This document shows, in pieces, positions 1-9,082 of a stretch of DNA of 32,872 nt. The notes below the pieces were generated by a model. That model searched no databases. It was not told the DNA's origin and was given only the letters and a program-made list of their open reading frames with translations. The first letter of the stretch is position 1. Each line of letters starts with the position of its first letter. The translations under genes and the position numbers were made by a program. Source of the stretch: UBA9732 sp045116915 (lineage in GTDB: Bacteria > Spirochaetota > Spirochaetia > Sphaerochaetales > Sphaerochaetaceae); assembly GCA_045116915.1 (NCBI GenBank), contig JBGUMQ010000007.1, positions 1 to 32,872 of the forward strand, written 5' to 3'.

Positions 1-1
1 C

Positions 2-784
2 ATCGTCTACCCTCTTGGCAACCGCCGCCTCTCCAAGGAGGAGAAGACCGCCGAGGCCAGGAGGCTGATGGACCTGGTCATGCTCACCGGAGCGGACAAG
101 AAGGGCATTTCCGAACTCAGTACCGTGGAGCGGTTCAGGGTCGCCCTGGCCAGGGCCATCGCGGCCCAGCCGGACATCATCCTCATGGACGATGTCTTCT
201 CCAGGCTCGACCTCAGGTCCCGCAGGACACTGCGCAACGACATCAGGGCCATCCAGAAGAAGACGGGCATCACGATGGTCTTCGCTTCCGGAAACCAGGA
301 GGAGGCGCTGTGCATCTCCGACCGTGTAGTCATCCTCAGAAGCGGCAAGGTGGAGCAGTCCGGCACCCCGGAGGACATCTACAGGCGTCCGGTGTCCGAG
401 TTCTCGGCACGTTTCACGGGCGAGGTCAACATCTTGCCCTACGATGTCATCCTCAGGACCCTGAAAGTCCCGGAAACCGAAAGGTCCAAGGTCATCTACC
501 AGTGTTTCGGACCCGAGCACAGGCTTGTCTTCAGACCGGAGGACATGGTCGTCAACGACATGCCCGGCCTTCCCTTCCCCGAGTTCTATCCCCATCTGCG
601 TTTCGAGAACGCAAGGATAATCAGGACGGAGTATCTGGGAAAGGAGTATCTTGTCACGGCGCAGTACGACGACCTGATCATAAAGGTCTACACCGTGTAC
701 AAGCCCGCATCGGACTACATCACGGCGGGTATCCGCATGACCAGGATCCTGGAGTTCAACGACGGGAAGTTGATCAGGCACTGA
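2..784 (+). CDS. Degenerate ABC transporter ATP-binding protein, PotA/UgpC-like (5' end outside window)
   Basis: The reading frame is open from base 2, so the N-terminus with the Walker A motif lies upstream of the window; 260 codons are visible. The order of elements is that of carbohydrate or polyamine importer ATPases (PotA/UgpC/MalK type): signature region, Walker B, D-loop, H-loop, then a C-terminal TOBE-like regulatory domain containing FRPED. The key residues are altered. The signature reads LSTVE instead of LSGGQ, Walker B reads ILMDD instead of LLDE (catalytic Glu replaced by Asp), and the H-loop reads ASGNQEEA where the family has VTHDQEEA, so the switch His is lost. The D-loop (SRLD) and the stretch GEVNILP are kept. 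Family assignment is confident. Inference: it is a non-hydrolysing partner or regulatory subunit rather than a stand-alone ATPase. It is convergent with uvrB. Confidence 0.85.
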   Translation: MVYPLGNRRLSKEEKTAEARRLMDLVMLTGADKKGISELSTVERFRVALARAIAAQPDIILMDDVFSRLDLRSRRTLRNDIRAIQKKTGITMVFASGNQEEALCISDRVVILRSGKVEQSGTPEDIYRRPVSEFSARFTGEVNILPYDVILRTLKVPETERSKVIYQCFGPEHRLVFRPEDMVVNDMPGLPFPEFYPHLRFENARIIRTEYLGKEYLVTAQYDDLIIKVYTVYKPASDYITAGIRMTRILEFNDGKLIRH

Positions 785-811
785 GCCCGCATCCTGTCCG
801 TTTCCACAAAG

Positions 812-2968
812 CTACTCCAGTTTCATTTCCTTGATGTTCTTTATCTCGTCCCTGAGCACGGCCGCGCGCTCGAACTCCAGGTCCTTGGCCGCCTGGAGCA
901 TCTCGGCCTCGAGCTCCTTGATGTACTTCTTCCTCTGACCGGAATCCAGCAGGTTGTAGCCGGCCTTGCGGATGCGGATGTCGTCCTTCTCATCCTGTAC
1001 GGCCTCGTCCTTCTCGCGCTCAAGGATGTCCTCCACGGCCTTGACGATCGATTTGGGAGTGATCCCGTGCTCGGTGTTGTAGGCCATCTGGATGGCGCGG
1101 CGCTCGCGGGTCTCGGTTATGGCCTCGACCATGGCGTCGCTCATGCGGTCGGCGTACATGATCACGCGGCCATCGACGTTCCGCGCGGCACGGCCGATGG
1201 TCTGGATCAGGGATGTGGTGCTTCTGAGGAAGCCGATCTTGTCGGCGTCCAGGATGGCGACCAGGGCCACCTCGGGCAGGTCCAGGCCCTCCCTGAGGAG
1301 GTTGATGCCCACCAGGACATCGAACTGTCCGGCGCGCAGGTCGCGAAGGATCTCGACGCGCTCTATGGTTTCGACCTCTGAGTGGAGGTATCTCACGCGC
1401 ACGCCTTTGGATGCGAAGAAGTCGGAGATGTCCTCGGCCATCTTCTTGGTGAGCGTGGTCACCAGAACGCGCTGGTTCTTCTCCGTGCACTTTCGGATCT
1501 CGCCGAAGAGGTCCTCAATCTGGCCTTCGGTGGGTTTGACCGTTATCTCCGGATCCAGGAGGCCGGTGGGCCTGATGACCTGCGGCACGACCTGGCTGGA
1601 AAGCGATTTCTCAAGCTTGCCCGGCGTGGCGGACACGAATATGCGCTGGCCGGTGACGCTGTCGAACTCGTCGAACTTCAGCGGCCTGTTGTCCAGCGCC
1701 GACGGAAGCCTGAAGCCGTACTGCACCAGATTGCTCTTGCGCGAGTGGTCGCCCTCGTACATGGCCCCGATCTGCGGCAGCGTCACATGCGACTCGTCGA
1801 TGAACGTCAGGAAGTCCGGCTGGAAGTAGTCCAGGAGCACCGCAGGCCTCTCACCGGGCGCCCTGTTGGATAGCGGGCGGCTGTAGTTCTCGATGCCCGG
1901 GCAGTAGCCGATCTCCTGCAGCATCTCCAGATCGTACTCCACGCGCGTCTTTATGCGCTCGGCCTCGACCGGATGCCCCGTGGCCATGAAGTGCTCGTAC
2001 TGCTCCTCCATCTCGCTGCGGATGCGCCCGATGGCCGCCACGACCTGCTCCTTGGGCATGACGAACTGCTTGGCCGGATACAGAGTGAAGCTCTCCTGGC
2101 TGTTCTGCTTCTCGCCCGTCAGCGGGTCGAACCACTGGATGCTCTCTATCGTGTCCCAGTCCAGCGTGATGCGCACGGCGTTGTCCAGATACGGCGGACA
2201 GATCTCGATGATGTCCCCGTGGGCCCTGAAGCACCCGCGCGTCAGCACGACATCGTTGCGGTCGTACTGCATGCGCGTCAGCTGCTCCAGCTCCGCCTTG
2301 TGGTCGAACACCTGCCCCACGCGGAACACGTGCGTCATGTCCCGCAGCGACACCGGGTTGGCCAGGCTGAATATGCACGACACCGTGGCCACGACAATCA
2401 CATCGCGCCTCTCCATCAGCGAGAACGATGCCGAAAGCCGCATCCTGTCTATCTCGGCGTTGACGTCGGCGTCCTTCTCTATGTACAGGTCCTTGCCTGG
2501 CACGTAGGCCTCCGGCTGGTAGTAGTCGTATGTCGATACGAAATACTCCACCCTGTTTTCCGGGAAGAACGACTTGAACTCCCTGAAAAGCTGTGCCGCA
2601 AGGGTCTTGTTGTGCGACAGAACAAGGGTCGGACGCTGCACCTTCTCTATGATTTTCGCCATGGTGAACGTCTTTCCGGACCCCGTCACACCCTTGAGCG
2701 TCTGGAACCTGTCGCCTTCCAGCACTCCCTTGGACAGCTTGTCTATGGCCTGCTGCTGGTCTCCCGACACATCGTACGGCGCATGCACCACGAACGGTTT
2801 GTCCGTCCACCTGACGGACCCGTGCACGTTGGTGACCATGTCGCCACCCCAGGACGAATCGACCTCGCCCGTGCCCGGACCGTCGGGTCCGGCATGGAAC
2901 TTCAGGACATCGTCCTTGGAGGGAAGCTGGAATCTGAAAGCCTCGTTGGGGTATCTGTTCTCCGCCAT
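812..2968 (-). CDS. uvrB: UvrABC system protein B (excinuclease ABC subunit B)
   Basis: DNA-damage recognition helicase-like subunit of nucleotide excision repair; it receives DNA from UvrA and recruits UvrC. Visible signatures are Walker A GVTGSGKT (residues 93-100), the beta-hairpin motif YDYYQPEAY (147-155) that clamps the DNA strand, the DESH box and a C-terminal UVR coiled-coil of about 35 residues that contacts UvrC. At 718 aa it is about 45 residues longer than typical UvrB because of an N-terminal extension before the usual first motif (FVVHAPYDVSGDQQQAI). The ATG at 2968 has a good ribosome site, AGGAAACAG, so the extension is probably translated; an internal Met at residue 44 is the alternative. 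It is the last gene of a probable operon with the protease and sugar kinase upstream. Confidence 0.97.
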   Translation of the reverse strand: MAENRYPNEAFRFQLPSKDDVLKFHAGPDGPGTGEVDSSWGGDMVTNVHGSVRWTDKPFVVHAPYDVSGDQQQAIDKLSKGVLEGDRFQTLKGVTGSGKTFTMAKIIEKVQRPTLVLSHNKTLAAQLFREFKSFFPENRVEYFVSTYDYYQPEAYVPGKDLYIEKDADVNAEIDRMRLSASFSLMERRDVIVVATVSCIFSLANPVSLRDMTHVFRVGQVFDHKAELEQLTRMQYDRNDVVLTRGCFRAHGDIIEICPPYLDNAVRITLDWDTIESIQWFDPLTGEKQNSQESFTLYPAKQFVMPKEQVVAAIGRIRSEMEEQYEHFMATGHPVEAERIKTRVEYDLEMLQEIGYCPGIENYSRPLSNRAPGERPAVLLDYFQPDFLTFIDESHVTLPQIGAMYEGDHSRKSNLVQYGFRLPSALDNRPLKFDEFDSVTGQRIFVSATPGKLEKSLSSQVVPQVIRPTGLLDPEITVKPTEGQIEDLFGEIRKCTEKNQRVLVTTLTKKMAEDISDFFASKGVRVRYLHSEVETIERVEILRDLRAGQFDVLVGINLLREGLDLPEVALVAILDADKIGFLRSTTSLIQTIGRAARNVDGRVIMYADRMSDAMVEAITETRERRAIQMAYNTEHGITPKSIVKAVEDILEREKDEAVQDEKDDIRIRKAGYNLLDSGQRKKYIKELEAEMLQAAKDLEFERAAVLRDEIKNIKEMKLE

Positions 2969-3019
2969 ACTGTTTCCTATTGTTTACTGCTGTTTCCTAA
3001 TTGTTTTGCTTCGGACGGC

Positions 3020-4315
3020 TCATGTCCTGGACAGCCTGTTGATCCAGCCCAGGTACTCCTCGGTACGCTCCACAAGCACGATGTTCAGCCTGATGTAGTT
3101 GCCGTTCCTGTAGACCATGACCGGAACCGAATCGCCCGGCCTCGTGTTCGACAGGGCCGTGAAGAGGTCGTTGTAGTCGGCTATGGAAACACCGTTGATC
3201 TCCGTGATTATGTCTCCGCCCAGGTAGATTACCGAACTGCCGTAGCTCGCCGGCTGGGTTCCCGCCTTCAGCCCCGCCTGGTCCGCAAGACCGCCGGGAA
3301 CCACCTGGCTGACAAGAAGGCCCTTGCTGACCTTCAGGCCGGCGTAATCGACGATGTTCTGCGAAAGCTGCACCGGGACGATGTCCAGCCAGCCCCTGGA
3401 GACCTTGCCGTAGTTCACGATGTCGTTGACCGAAGCGGCCGCCGTGTTGGACGCGACTGCGAAGTTCATCCCCTGGCTCGTGCCGCTGGTGCTGTAGATC
3501 GAAGTGTTGATTCCTATCACCTGCCCGCCGGTGCTCAGAAGCGGACCTCCGGAGTTGCCGGGGTTGATCGGGGCGCTTGTCTGTATCATGCCCAGCAGCA
3601 CCTTTCCGCTTTCATCCCTGATGGGGCGGCTCAGACCGGAGATTATGCCGGTGACCATCGTCCTGTCGTAGCCGAACGGGTTTCCGATGGCTATGACCTT
3701 CTGACCCACAAGAAGCGAGTCCGAATCACCGAAGGACAGGGTGCTGATCACGGCATCCTGCGCCGGCGTGATCCTGATGACGGCTATGTCGTTCTCATCG
3801 TCCGATCCTATCAGGCGCGCCTCGTAAACCGATCCGTCATAAAGCGATACCGTTATGATGGATGCATCCTTTATCACGTGGTAGTTGGTGACTATCAGGC
3901 CGTCGGCGGATATGAAGAATCCCGATCCCGTATCGCTTTCCGGAACGGCATCGAAATACGACGAATCGTCCGTGACCTGCGTCTGTATGTGCACCACGGC
4001 CATGTTGGCCTGCTCGAATATGCTGATGTTCTGAAGCTCGTCGTCGCTGTAGTGCCAAGCCGCCTCGTCTCCCAAAAAGAGCGGCACTCCGGATTCGCCG
4101 TAGTAGATGTCGTCCACAGGCACGCCCGCCATCTCCAGCAGGCCCTTCTCCCCGTACGTCCCTATGACATCGGCAAGAGCGGTCCTGAGCTCCTTGACGC
4201 GCTGCTTGGACTCGATCGCGTTGGTCCAGCGGACGAGCACGATCCCCGCCAGGACGGCGACCACCAGCGATGCCGCGACGATGAGGATGATGACGAACTT
4301 CTTCCTGAGCTTCAT
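3020..4315 (-). CDS. DegP/HtrA-like periplasmic serine protease with PDZ domain
   Basis: Membrane-anchored envelope quality-control protease of the HtrA (S1C) family. Residues 7-28 form one hydrophobic segment (signal anchor). A region of about 70 residues follows, then the trypsin-like domain with an intact catalytic triad: His146 (NYHVIKDA), Asp176 (NDIAVI) and Ser255 (NPGNSGGP). A single PDZ domain occupies about residues 325-420 (GLLVSQVVPGGLADQAG...GGDIITEINGVSI). One PDZ domain plus an anchor resembles DegS or gram-positive HtrA more than two-PDZ DegP, so no symbol is assigned. It starts 9 bases after the sugar kinase stop and ends 51 bases before uvrB, which suggests co-transcription. 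Confidence 0.93.
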   Translation of the reverse strand: MKLRKKFVIILIVAASLVVAVLAGIVLVRWTNAIESKQRVKELRTALADVIGTYGEKGLLEMAGVPVDDIYYGESGVPLFLGDEAAWHYSDDELQNISIFEQANMAVVHIQTQVTDDSSYFDAVPESDTGSGFFISADGLIVTNYHVIKDASIITVSLYDGSVYEARLIGSDDENDIAVIRITPAQDAVISTLSFGDSDSLLVGQKVIAIGNPFGYDRTMVTGIISGLSRPIRDESGKVLLGMIQTSAPINPGNSGGPLLSTGGQVIGINTSIYSTSGTSQGMNFAVASNTAAASVNDIVNYGKVSRGWLDIVPVQLSQNIVDYAGLKVSKGLLVSQVVPGGLADQAGLKAGTQPASYGSSVIYLGGDIITEINGVSIADYNDLFTALSNTRPGDSVPVMVYRNGNYIRLNIVLVERTEEYLGWINRLSRT

Positions 4316-4324
4316 GCGTCAATA

Positions 4325-5296
4325 CTACTGCAAATCATCGCCGTTGCCAACTCGGCGCGGCGGCTCGCAACCCTCGTGCAGACAGTTCATGGCCGATGCC
4401 TTGGATGCATAGGAAAGCATCCTTCCGACCGCCTCCTCATCCAGCTCATCCAGCCTTCCTATCATGCCGTTGCGGTCCAGCCATGCGATCACCGCTCCGT
4501 CGAACGTGTCGCCGCAGCCTATGGTGTCCACCACCTTGTCCACCTTGCAGCACGGCACATCCACCCTGAAGGCCACCTGTTCTGCGCTTTTGTCGCCCTT
4601 GTTGCACTTGTCGCCCATGTCGCCCTTCCGGTACCAGGTCGAACCCTGAGCTCCCCTCGTGACTATCAGACTCCCACCGCAATACCCCAGCATGGCCATC
4701 TCCGCCTCCTCCCGCGGCACTGACGGGATTAGGAACTCCAGATCCTCCTCGCTAACGCGCACAAGGGCGCATTCTCCCGCCAGGCCAAGGATCATCGACC
4801 TGTATGCTTCCGGGTCGGCTACCATTGACGGCCTGACGTTGGGATCCAGGAACAGCCCCGGACGGCTTTCCAACTTCCTGACCGCCGGCATTATGGCATC
4901 GCAAATGGGCTCCATCACAAGCGCGATCGAGCCTATAAACAGCATGTCGATATCCCCTTCCACAGCCAGCGCCGCTGAAAGCTCGGCCTCGGTGAGACTG
5001 CAGGCCGCCGTTCCCTTGTAATCGAACACATAGCTTGCCTTGCCCTCGTCGTCTATCACCGCCCTGCTGCAAAGCGTGCTCTGCGGTGCATTGCACAGCT
5101 GCGGGTCGAACAGGACCCCGTTGTCTATCATCCGCTCCAGGATCTCGAGTCCGTATCCGTCGGACGAGACCTTTCCGAAGAACGAGACGGGCGCACCCAT
5201 CCTCGATGCCGCGACGGCCACGTTGAACGGACAGCCTCCTATCCGCCTGCCTCCGTCGAATACGTCTATGAGCGACTCACCGATGGTTCCAATCAT
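4325..5296 (-). CDS. PfkB-family carbohydrate kinase (fructokinase-like)
   Basis: Cytoplasmic ribokinase/PfkB fold sugar kinase, 323 aa. The N-terminal substrate motif GGCPFNVAVAASRMGAP and the C-terminal signature DTIGCGDTFDGA (residues 257-268, catalytic base Asp263) are both present; fructokinases normally have GAGD, here GCGD. The sugar cannot be fixed from sequence, but fructokinase is the closest type. Residues 223-237 form an odd hydrophilic loop rich in KGD/GDK, encoded by four 9-bp tandem repeats (4590-4625). The ATG has a GGAGG ribosome site and an extended -10 box upstream. It is first in a probable operon with the HtrA-like protease and uvrB. Confidence 0.9.
   Translation of the reverse strand: MIGTIGESLIDVFDGGRRIGGCPFNVAVAASRMGAPVSFFGKVSSDGYGLEILERMIDNGVLFDPQLCNAPQSTLCSRAVIDDEGKASYVFDYKGTAACSLTEAELSAALAVEGDIDMLFIGSIALVMEPICDAIMPAVRKLESRPGLFLDPNVRPSMVADPEAYRSMILGLAGECALVRVSEEDLEFLIPSVPREEAEMAMLGYCGGSLIVTRGAQGSTWYRKGDMGDKCNKGDKSAEQVAFRVDVPCCKVDKVVDTIGCGDTFDGAVIAWLDRNGMIGRLDELDEEAVGRMLSYASKASAMNCLHEGCEPPRRVGNGDDLQ
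4590..4625. repeat. Four 9-bp tandem repeats inside the sugar kinase gene
   Basis: Units on the plus strand read ttgtcgccc, ttgttgcac, ttgtcgccc and atgtcgccc. Because the unit is 9 bp, gain or loss of copies keeps the reading frame and would only change the length of the GDK-rich surface loop. Confidence 0.8.
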
Positions 5297-5316
5297 GGGG
5301 ATCCTCCACGCGCGAC

Positions 5317-5325
5317 ATTATAGCA
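5317..5325 (-). promoter_or_regulatory. Extended -10 promoter for the sugar kinase operon
   Basis: The minus strand reads TGCTATAAT, a perfect extended -10 element, 20 bases before the kinase ATG. No clear -35 box is seen at the expected distance. The predicted leader is short (about 14 nt) and contains the GGAGG ribosome site. Confidence 0.6.
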
Positions 5326-5376
5326 CAACATGGCACAACCTCCACCTCCACACAGTGGATTTTCAACACGCGATTG

Positions 5377-5385
5377 TGGTAATAT
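5377..5385 (+). promoter_or_regulatory. Extended -10 promoter for glnS
   Basis: TGGTAATAT fits the TGn-TANNAT extended -10 pattern. It lies 46 bases before the glnS ATG with the AGGAGGAA ribosome site in between. The -35 match is poor. Confidence 0.5.
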
Positions 5386-5431
5386 CTTCCAGAACCCTTA
5401 TGGCTCCTTTGGAAGAGCAGGAGGAAGACAC

Positions 5432-7153
5432 ATGAACGAAGAGACCAGAACCAACGTCCCTGAAACCGCAGCTGAGGAGAAATCTTCCCTCAACTTCATC
5501 GAGAAGATCATCGAAGACGATCTTGCGAACGGCAGAGTACCCAACAACACCATTGTCACGCGCTTTCCGCCCGAACCGAACGGATACCTCCACGTCGGGC
5601 ACATCAAGAGCATCTGCCTGAACTTCGGCCTTGCGCAGAAGTACAACGGCATCTGCCACCTCAGGCTGGACGACACCAACCCCGCCAAGGAGGACATGGA
5701 GTACATCGACTCCATCAAGAGCGACATCAGGTGGCTCGGATTCGACTGGGGAGAGCACGAGTACTATGCATCCGACTACTACGACAAGCTGCACGAGATC
5801 GCGATCAATCTGATCAAGCAGGGCCTTGCCTACGTCGACAGCCAGACCCCCGAGCAGGTCAGGGAGAACCGCGGAACGCTCACCACCCCCGGCAAGAACA
5901 GCCCGGACCGCGACAGGAGCATCGAGGAGAACCTCAGGCTCTTCAGGGAGATGGGAGAAGGCAAATACCCGGAGGGCACTTTCCTCCTCAGGGCCAAGCT
6001 CGACATGGCCAGCCCCAACATCAACATGCGCGACCCCGCCCTCTACAGGATCAAGTTCGCAGAGCATCCCAGGACAGGCAACAAGTGGTGTGTCTACCCC
6101 ATGTATGACTTCACCCACCCCATCTCGGATGCCATCGAGGGAATCACCCACTCCATCTGCACACTCGAGTTCGAGGACCACAGGCCTGCCTACGACTGGG
6201 CCTGCTCCATCGACGGCATAGAGCATACTCCGCACCAGTACGAGTTCGCCAGGCTGAACATCAACTACTTCGTGATGTCCAAGCGCAAGCTACTGAACCT
6301 GGTCAAGCTCGGAATCGTCAGCGGCTGGGACGACCCCAGGATGCCCACCATCAGCGGAATCAGACGCCGCGGATACTCACCCGAGTCCATGAAGGATTTC
6401 GTCTCGCGCGTCGGAGTGGCAAAGGTCGAGTCGGTCGTGGACTACTCGCTCATGGAGTTCTGCGTCCGCGAGGACCTGAACAAGCGCGCCAAACGCGTCA
6501 TGGCCGTCCTGGATCCCATCAAGCTTGTGATCGACAACTATCCCGAGGACAAGACCGAGTACTTCGAGATCGAGAACAACCCCGAGGATCCGGCAGCCGG
6601 CACACGCACCATGCCTTTCACCAGGGAACTCTACATCGAGCGCGAGGACTTCATGGAGGTTCCGCCCAAAGGCTACCACCGCCTCTACATCGGCAATGAG
6701 ATCCGCCTGAAGACCGCCTACTACGTCACCGCCACAAGCTGCGAGAAGGACGAAAGCGGCAAGGTCACCGTCGTCCACTGCACCTACGACCCCGAGTCCC
6801 GCGGCGGCGAGACCCCCGACGGACGCAAGGTCAAGGGCACCAGCCACTGGGTCAGCGCCAAGTACGCCATCAGCGGCGAGGTCCGTCTTTACGACAAGCT
6901 CTTCAATGCCGAGTACCCCGGCGGAGAGACCGGCAACTATCTCGATGACCTCAATCCCGACTCGCTCATAGTCGTGCAGGATGCCAAGCTCGAGCCCTCA
7001 CTCGCCGACGCCAAGCCCGGCGATTACCTGCAGTTCATCAGAAGCGGCTACTTCACCCCGGACTACGACAGCACTCCGGAGCATCCGATCTTCAACCGCA
7101 CGGTCACGCTGAAGGACTCCTGGGCCAAACAGAAAGCCAAGATGGGCCTGTGA
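5432..7153 (+). CDS. glnS: Glutamine--tRNA ligase (GlnRS)
   Basis: Class Ic aminoacyl-tRNA synthetase charging tRNA-Gln directly, so this organism need not rely on the GatCAB transamidation route for Gln. The protein is 573 aa. The Rossmann-fold HIGH motif is HVGH (residues 54-57) within PPEPNGYLHVGH, and the KMSKS equivalent is VMSKRKL (281-287). The C-terminal half matches the anticodon-binding beta-barrels. The frame is open further upstream to 5330, but the ATG at 5432 has AGGAGGAA five bases before it and gives the family's normal start. It is followed directly by a strong hairpin terminator. A tRNA-Gln(UUG) gene lies at 29978-30049. Confidence 0.97.
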   Translation: MNEETRTNVPETAAEEKSSLNFIEKIIEDDLANGRVPNNTIVTRFPPEPNGYLHVGHIKSICLNFGLAQKYNGICHLRLDDTNPAKEDMEYIDSIKSDIRWLGFDWGEHEYYASDYYDKLHEIAINLIKQGLAYVDSQTPEQVRENRGTLTTPGKNSPDRDRSIEENLRLFREMGEGKYPEGTFLLRAKLDMASPNINMRDPALYRIKFAEHPRTGNKWCVYPMYDFTHPISDAIEGITHSICTLEFEDHRPAYDWACSIDGIEHTPHQYEFARLNINYFVMSKRKLLNLVKLGIVSGWDDPRMPTISGIRRRGYSPESMKDFVSRVGVAKVESVVDYSLMEFCVREDLNKRAKRVMAVLDPIKLVIDNYPEDKTEYFEIENNPEDPAAGTRTMPFTRELYIEREDFMEVPPKGYHRLYIGNEIRLKTAYYVTATSCEKDESGKVTVVHCTYDPESRGGETPDGRKVKGTSHWVSAKYAISGEVRLYDKLFNAEYPGGETGNYLDDLNPDSLIVVQDAKLEPSLADAKPGDYLQFIRSGYFTPDYDSTPEHPIFNRTVTLKDSWAKQKAKMGL

Positions 7154-7157
7154 AAAC

Positions 7158-7195
7158 AAACAAAGGCGGGATCGACTCCCGCCTTTGTTTTTCTT
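7158..7195. terminator. Bidirectional intrinsic terminator between glnS and the phosphohexomutase gene
   Basis: A 14-bp perfect stem (7158-7171 with 7177-7190) with a 5-nt loop is followed by a T-rich run on the plus strand and preceded by an A-rich run. It can therefore serve both convergent genes. Confidence 0.9.
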
Positions 7196-7207
7196 TATCG
7201 GATGGAC

Positions 7208-8551
7208 TCAGCTGAACTGCCCGATGATGGCCTTGAGGTCGGCAAGCTTTCCGTCCAGCTCCTCCTGGCTCCTGGCCTCGGCGACGATCCTCAGATAAGG
7301 CTCGGTGTTGGACTTCCTGACGCTGAACCACCAGGTCGGGAACTCGATCCTGTAGCCGTCGAAATCCATGATCTTCGTCGGGTTCATCGCGGAATACTTT
7401 TTATACAGGGCGTCTATGGCCTCGTCCTTCTGCTCCAGCTTGAAGTTGATCTCACCGCTGTTGGCGTATGCAACGATCTCGTCTATGAGCTGTCCCAGCG
7501 TCTTGCCCTGCTTCTTGAGGGCCGCCACCGTCTGCAGCACGATGAGCGATGCCAGAAGTCCGCTGTCGCAGTTGAAGAAGTCCCTGAAATAGTAGTGGCC
7601 TGCAAGCTCGCCGCCGAATATGCAGCCCTTCTCGCGGATCTTCATCTTGGCGAACGCATGGCCGACCTTCCAGGTGTATACCTCGGTGGCGCCGATCTTC
7701 TCCAGATACTCGGTCGTGGAGCGCGATGTCCTGATGTCGACCAGGACAGATCCCTTCTCCTTGGCAAGATAGTACATGCCCAGGATGCCCGTGACATAGT
7801 CCGGCTGGATGAAGCGGCCGCGCTCGTCTATGAACATGACCCTGTCCGCATCGCCGTCGTAGATGACTCCGCAGTCGGAGCCGTTCTTCTTCACGGCCTC
7901 CATGATCTGGCGGCAGTTCTCGACCTCGAGCGGGTTGGGCTCATGGCCGGGGAACGTTCCGTCCAGCGTGTCGTTGATGTACTTGGCATGGTCGCCGAAC
8001 AGCTCCTTGACGTAGAGGTTGCTCATGCCGTTGGAGCAGTCCACGGAGATGGAGAGCTTGGACATGTCGGGCAGGAACTTCTTCTGGAAGTCCAGGTATG
8101 CCTGATGGATGTCCTTGTCGATGACCTTTCCCCTCTTGCACTCGCAGACGGGCTCGACCGGAAGCTCGTTGACCATCTTCTCCAGGTCCTTGAGACCGGT
8201 ATCGCCGCCTACGGGGATGGCCATTGAGCGCGATATCTTCATTCCGTTGTACTGCTTGGGATTGTGGCTCGCCGTGATCTGCACCGAGGCATCGGCCTTG
8301 AGGTATACGGTTGCGAAATAGACCATCGGGGTCGTGGCCAGACCGATGTTCCATACGTCCACGCCGGCGTCGTTGATTCCGCGGCAGAGGTTCTCGAATA
8401 TCTCGTCGCTTGTCAGGCGGACGTCACGTCCCACCACGACGAACTTGCACGGGAGAAGCCTGGGAAGGAAGAATCCCACCTTGTACGCCGTCTCCTTGTT
8501 GAAATCCTGGTTGTAGACACCACGGATGTCGTAGGCTTTGAATACACCCAT
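7208..8551 (-). CDS. Phosphomannomutase/phosphoglucomutase (alpha-D-phosphohexomutase family)
   Basis: Interconverts hexose 1- and 6-phosphates for cell-surface polysaccharide or glycogen metabolism. All four family loops are visible: the catalytic phosphoserine loop TASHNP (Ser95), the Mg-binding loop DGDADR (Asp232, Asp234, Asp236), the sugar-specificity loop GGELAGHYY and the phosphate-binding loop SVRKSNTEPYLRI. A frame start at 8557 would be TTG with a ribosome site only one base away; the ATG at 8551 has AGGAG at normal spacing and is chosen, giving 447 aa. It follows the 164-aa gene by two bases, so translation is probably coupled. Whether mannose or glucose phosphate is the main substrate is undecided. 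Confidence 0.93.
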   Translation of the reverse strand: MGVFKAYDIRGVYNQDFNKETAYKVGFFLPRLLPCKFVVVGRDVRLTSDEIFENLCRGINDAGVDVWNIGLATTPMVYFATVYLKADASVQITASHNPKQYNGMKISRSMAIPVGGDTGLKDLEKMVNELPVEPVCECKRGKVIDKDIHQAYLDFQKKFLPDMSKLSISVDCSNGMSNLYVKELFGDHAKYINDTLDGTFPGHEPNPLEVENCRQIMEAVKKNGSDCGVIYDGDADRVMFIDERGRFIQPDYVTGILGMYYLAKEKGSVLVDIRTSRSTTEYLEKIGATEVYTWKVGHAFAKMKIREKGCIFGGELAGHYYFRDFFNCDSGLLASLIVLQTVAALKKQGKTLGQLIDEIVAYANSGEINFKLEQKDEAIDALYKKYSAMNPTKIMDFDGYRIEFPTWWFSVRKSNTEPYLRIVAEARSQEELDGKLADLKAIIGQFS

Positions 8552-8553
8552 CT

Positions 8554-9048
8554 TCAATCTCCTTCTTTATCGTTATTGTTCTTTTTCCTTTCGATCATTT
8601 TCGGGACGGTATCGTCCATGAACTGGAAGTAGAGGATCCTGCCGTCCTTCAGGGTCAGCTCCGTCGCCGACTCGGAGAGGATTCCCAGGACACGGTTGAA
8701 CGTGCGGATCCTTGTGAAATCGCCGCCGTTCTGCGCGCATCTTATGACTGACTTCTTGCGGACCATGCGGATGGACACGACTTCCGTGGGGACGAACGAG
8801 GACTCGAACATCACGTATTCCTGATCCTTCCTCGCGGGGAGCCTGAAGCCCAGGAACGAGGGCACGTACTCGAAATCCTGGAACCAGTATGTGTCGTTGA
8901 CCTTGTAGAAGAACACACCGTAGAGGCACAGCTTCCCGCTGTTGTCGGCATAGAATGTGGAGAATGTCCTGAAGGAGATCTTCCCGCCACGCCGTTGCTC
9001 TATCTCCGCCAGAAAGGCGCGTGTCTCCTCGTCCATGACCTGCGGCAT
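8554..9048 (-). CDS. Conserved-looking protein of unknown function (164 aa)
   Basis: I do not recognise this family. The product is soluble, with no signal peptide or membrane segment. It begins with a short acidic helix (MDEETRAFLAEIEQRR), followed by a beta-rich core with many aromatic residues (YWFQDFEYVPSFLGFRLPARKD) and a lysine- and asparagine-rich C-terminus. The ATG at 9048 has a GGAGGG ribosome site. The stop is two bases before the phosphohexomutase ATG, so the two are co-translated. The beta-rich layout could suit a ligand- or RNA-binding barrel, but nothing supports a specific role. Confidence 0.75.
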   Translation of the reverse strand: MPQVMDEETRAFLAEIEQRRGGKISFRTFSTFYADNSGKLCLYGVFFYKVNDTYWFQDFEYVPSFLGFRLPARKDQEYVMFESSFVPTEVVSIRMVRKKSVIRCAQNGGDFTRIRTFNRVLGILSESATELTLKDGRILYFQFMDDTVPKMIERKKNNNDKEGD

Positions 9049-9082
9049 GATGGCCCTCCGTCTGTCTTTCTTTTTTCCTCTT

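Noticed and set aside
1973..4723. Very long open frame antisense to uvrB and the HtrA-like gene
   Set aside because: It mirrors GC-rich codon bias of real minus-strand genes, has no ribosome site or recognisable domain, and spans three well-supported genes.
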